From NCBI RefSeq assembly GCF_965198575.1, contig NZ_OZ240671.1, positions 3,534,001-3,598,000 on the forward strand: DNA of 64,000 nt, read 5' to 3'. Made by a program: the position numbers and the translations under genes. The notes beneath the pieces are model-generated. The model did not search any database and was not told the origin of the DNA. It saw only the letters and a program-made list of their open reading frames with translations. The DNA is from Lichenicola sp965198575 (GTDB lineage Bacteria > Pseudomonadota > Alphaproteobacteria > Acetobacterales > Acetobacteraceae). This document shows positions 61,898-64,000 of the stretch, in pieces; position 1 is the stretch's first letter; each line of letters begins with the position of its first letter.

Positions 61898-64000
61898 ATG
61901 CTGAAAGTTGATAGCTACGTCGAGCTGCAGGTGACGTCGAACTACTCCTTTCTGCGCGGCGCCAGCCACGTCGAGGAGCTGTTCCTTGCCGCCAAGGCGC
62001 TCGGCCTGTCCTCGATCGCGATCACCGACCACAACACGCTGGCCGGCATCGCCCGGGCGCACGCCCGCGCCGAGGAGGTCGGCATCCGGCTCATCGTCGG
62101 CTGCCGTATCGATCTCCGCGACGGGCTGCCGCTGCTGGTCTATCCGACCGATCGCGCCGCCTACGCCCGGCTCTGTCGTCTGCTGACGCTGGGCAAGGGG
62201 CGGACCGGCAAGGGCGGTTGCGACCTGTGCTGGCAGGACCTGGTCACATTGGGCGAGGGGCTGCTGCTGATCCTGCTGCCCGACGCGCCGGACGCCCGTC
62301 TCGAGACCGAGCTCCGCCGGATGCGCACGAGCTTCCCCGAAAGCTGCCACCTCGCCTTGACCGTGCGCCGGCGCCCAGGTGACGCCATCCGGCTCCGGCA
62401 ACTGCACGATCTGGCGCAGGCGACGCGCGTGCCGACGGTGGTGATCGGCGATGTGCTGTTTCACCATCCTGCCCGTCGCATCCTGCAGGATGTCGTCACC
62501 TGCATCCGCGAGAAGCGCACGATCGACACCCTCGGCTTCAAGCGCGAGCGGTTCGCCGATCGGCACCTCAAGACGCCCGACGAGATGGCACGGCTGTTCG
62601 CAGCCTACCCGGAGGCGCTGCAGCGGAGCGTCGAGATCGCCGATCGTTGCCGTTTCAGCCTGTCGGAGCTGCGCTACCAGTATCCCGACGAGGCCGACGT
62701 TCCGGGCGAGACGCCGCAGCAGGCGCTCGAGCGCGCGGTGCGTGACAGCATCACCCTGCGCTACCCGGACGGCCTGCCGGCGGACGTGGCCAAGCAGCTG
62801 AGACACGAGCTCGATCTGATCGGCTCGCTCGACTACGCCTCCTATTTCCTGACCGTGAACAGCATCGTCCGCTACGCACGGTCGCAGGACATCCTGTGCC
62901 AGGGCCGCGGGTCTGCCGCCAACTCGGCGGTCTGCTACGTGCTCGGCGTCACCTCGATCGATCCGGTCCGCTCCGGCCTGCTGTTCGAGCGGTTCATCTC
63001 GGCCGAGCGGCGCGAGCCACCCGACATCGACGTCGATTTCGAGAGCGAGCGCCGCGAGGAGGTGATCCAGTGGGTCTATGACCGCTATGGCCGCGACCGG
63101 GCTGCGTTGTGCTGCACCGTCATGCGCTTCCACGCCCGCGGCGCCATTCGCGACGTCGGCAAGGCGATGGGGCTGCCGGAGGATCTGACCGGCGCGCTGG
63201 CGACCCAGGTCTCGGCCTGGGCGAACGACGGTGTCAGCGAGGAGCACGCGGAAGAGCTCAACCTCAACCTGTCGGACCGGCGCCTGCGCCTGACGCTGGA
63301 GCTCGCCCGGCAGCTGATCGGCTTTCCGCGGCAGCTCGGCACGCATCCGGGTGGCTTCGTGCTGACCCAGGACCGGCTGGACGATCTGGTGCCGATCGAG
63401 CCGGCGGCGATGACCGATCGTCAGGTCATCGAGTGGGACAAGGACGATATCGACGCGCTCAAGTTCATGAAGGTCGACGTGCTCGGGCTGGGCATGCTCG
63501 GCTGCATGCGCCGGTCGTTCGAGCTGCTCGCGTCCGAGAAGCGTATCCCGATGGATATCGCCGGCATCCCGCCCGAGGATCCGGCGACCTACGCGATGAT
63601 CCGCAAGGCCGACACGCTCGGGACGTTCCAGATCGAGAGCCGGGCGCAGATGTCGATGCTGCCGCGGCTCAAGCCGACCACCTTCTACGACCTGGTGGTG
63701 CAGGTCGCGATCGTCCGGCCGGGACCGATCCAGGGCGACATGGTGCACCCGTATCTCCGCCGGCGGGACGGCACCGAGCCGGTCCATTATCCCAAGCCCG
63801 AACTCGAGGCGGTGCTCGGCAAGACGCTCGGCGTGCCGCTGTTCCAGGAGCAGGCGATGCAGGTCGCCATCCAGTGCGCGGGCTTCACGCCGGGCGAGGC
63901 GGACCAGCTGCGCCGCTCGATGGCGACCTTCAAGTTCACCGGCGGCGTCTCGCACTTCAAGACCAAGCTGATCGAGGGAATGGTCGACAAGGGCTACGAG
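61898..64000 (+). CDS. dnaE2: Error-prone DNA polymerase DnaE2 (partial, runs off the window)
   Basis: About 701 residues of an expected 1050-1100 are present, open to the right edge. The N-terminal PHP domain starts MLKVDSYVELQVTSNYSFLRG with IAITDHNTLAGIARAHARA. The polymerase core has LCQGRGSAANSAVCYVLGVT, catalytic acids in PPDIDVDFESERREEVIQWV, IGFPRQLGTHPGGFVLTQDR, and the DALKFMKVDVLGLGML and IVRPGPIQGDMVHPYLRRRD blocks. These are DnaE2 rather than DnaE1 features (H-E-R-EEVIQ, GDMVHPYLRRR). This is the C-family translesion polymerase that works with ImuA and ImuB. 188 bp separate it from the small gene; no second GTTC-N7-GTTC box was seen in that gap. Confidence 0.96.
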   Translation, partial: MLKVDSYVELQVTSNYSFLRGASHVEELFLAAKALGLSSIAITDHNTLAGIARAHARAEEVGIRLIVGCRIDLRDGLPLLVYPTDRAAYARLCRLLTLGKGRTGKGGCDLCWQDLVTLGEGLLLILLPDAPDARLETELRRMRTSFPESCHLALTVRRRPGDAIRLRQLHDLAQATRVPTVVIGDVLFHHPARRILQDVVTCIREKRTIDTLGFKRERFADRHLKTPDEMARLFAAYPEALQRSVEIADRCRFSLSELRYQYPDEADVPGETPQQALERAVRDSITLRYPDGLPADVAKQLRHELDLIGSLDYASYFLTVNSIVRYARSQDILCQGRGSAANSAVCYVLGVTSIDPVRSGLLFERFISAERREPPDIDVDFESERREEVIQWVYDRYGRDRAALCCTVMRFHARGAIRDVGKAMGLPEDLTGALATQVSAWANDGVSEEHAEELNLNLSDRRLRLTLELARQLIGFPRQLGTHPGGFVLTQDRLDDLVPIEPAAMTDRQVIEWDKDDIDALKFMKVDVLGLGMLGCMRRSFELLASEKRIPMDIAGIPPEDPATYAMIRKADTLGTFQIESRAQMSMLPRLKPTTFYDLVVQVAIVRPGPIQGDMVHPYLRRRDGTEPVHYPKPELEAVLGKTLGVPLFQEQAMQVAIQCAGFTPGEADQLRRSMATFKFTGGVSHFKTKLIEGMVDKGYE

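Noticed and set aside
61865..63955. A 696-codon minus-strand frame opposite dnaE2
   Set aside because: Antisense shadow of a highly GC-biased gene; the + strand encodes a full set of DnaE2 motifs.

Overview
The window is GC-rich DNA (genes strongly G/C at third positions) that reads as the chromosome of an alphaproteobacterium. I infer a member of the Acetobacteraceae (Rhodospirillales) or a close relative. The basis is a BciA-type divinyl (bacterio)chlorophyllide 8-vinyl reductase (phototrophic ancestry), an SOS cassette imuA-imuB-dnaE2 behind a GTTC-N7-GTTC LexA box (alphaproteobacterial type), and a large Hint-domain protein with strand-loop-strand repeats, a combination I associate with this family. 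No rRNA, tRNA or CRISPR array was seen.

Layout. 1-3.6 kb: debris of mobile DNA (broken IS21-type istA/istB, C-terminal remnant of a phage-type replication protein) around an intact BLUF photoreceptor. 3.6-10.8 kb: first CUT2 sugar ABC transporter (binding protein, double ATPase, permease) with a lactonase-like amidohydrolase, a divergent LysR regulator and a SAF-domain dehydrogenase. 11.5-14.2 kb: P4-type integrase remnant, bciA, and a 428-bp IS5-family relic with both inverted repeats. 14.6-25.4 kb: pirin, two paralogous medium-chain reductases, a lipoprotein, an aquaporin-MscS/cNMP channel operon, an amino-acid permease with a LysR regulator, and a small membrane protein. 25.8-31.6 kb: aldehyde dehydrogenase, beta-helix protein and GMC oxidoreductase on one strand, then a SnoaL-like protein. 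32.2-40.1 kb: second CUT2 transporter with sugar isomerase and ribokinase-like kinase, a divergent RpiR regulator and a convergent Gfo/Idh dehydrogenase.

40.5-48.8 kb holds the most unusual system. Two tandem TibC/BAHT-type autotransporter heptosyltransferases and a 1464-residue strand-loop-strand repeat protein lie in one tightly packed operon. The repeat protein has no Sec signal and no beta-barrel; it ends in a Hint (hedgehog/intein) domain plus about 200 further residues. A LuxR-type regulator is divergent, and a perfect 24-bp palindrome lies in the intergenic region. My reading is a dedicated system that glycosylates and then processes or exports a repeat surface protein.

49.4-58.7 kb: a LytS/LytTR two-component pair whose response regulator carries an in-frame stop, an epoxide hydrolase with a decayed neighbour copy, a periplasmic beta-propeller protein, a flavin disulfide reductase, a DHA2 multidrug transporter and a frameshifted methyltransferase. 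59.2-64.0 kb: LexA-controlled mutagenesis cassette imuA-imuB-small protein-dnaE2; dnaE2 runs off the right edge.
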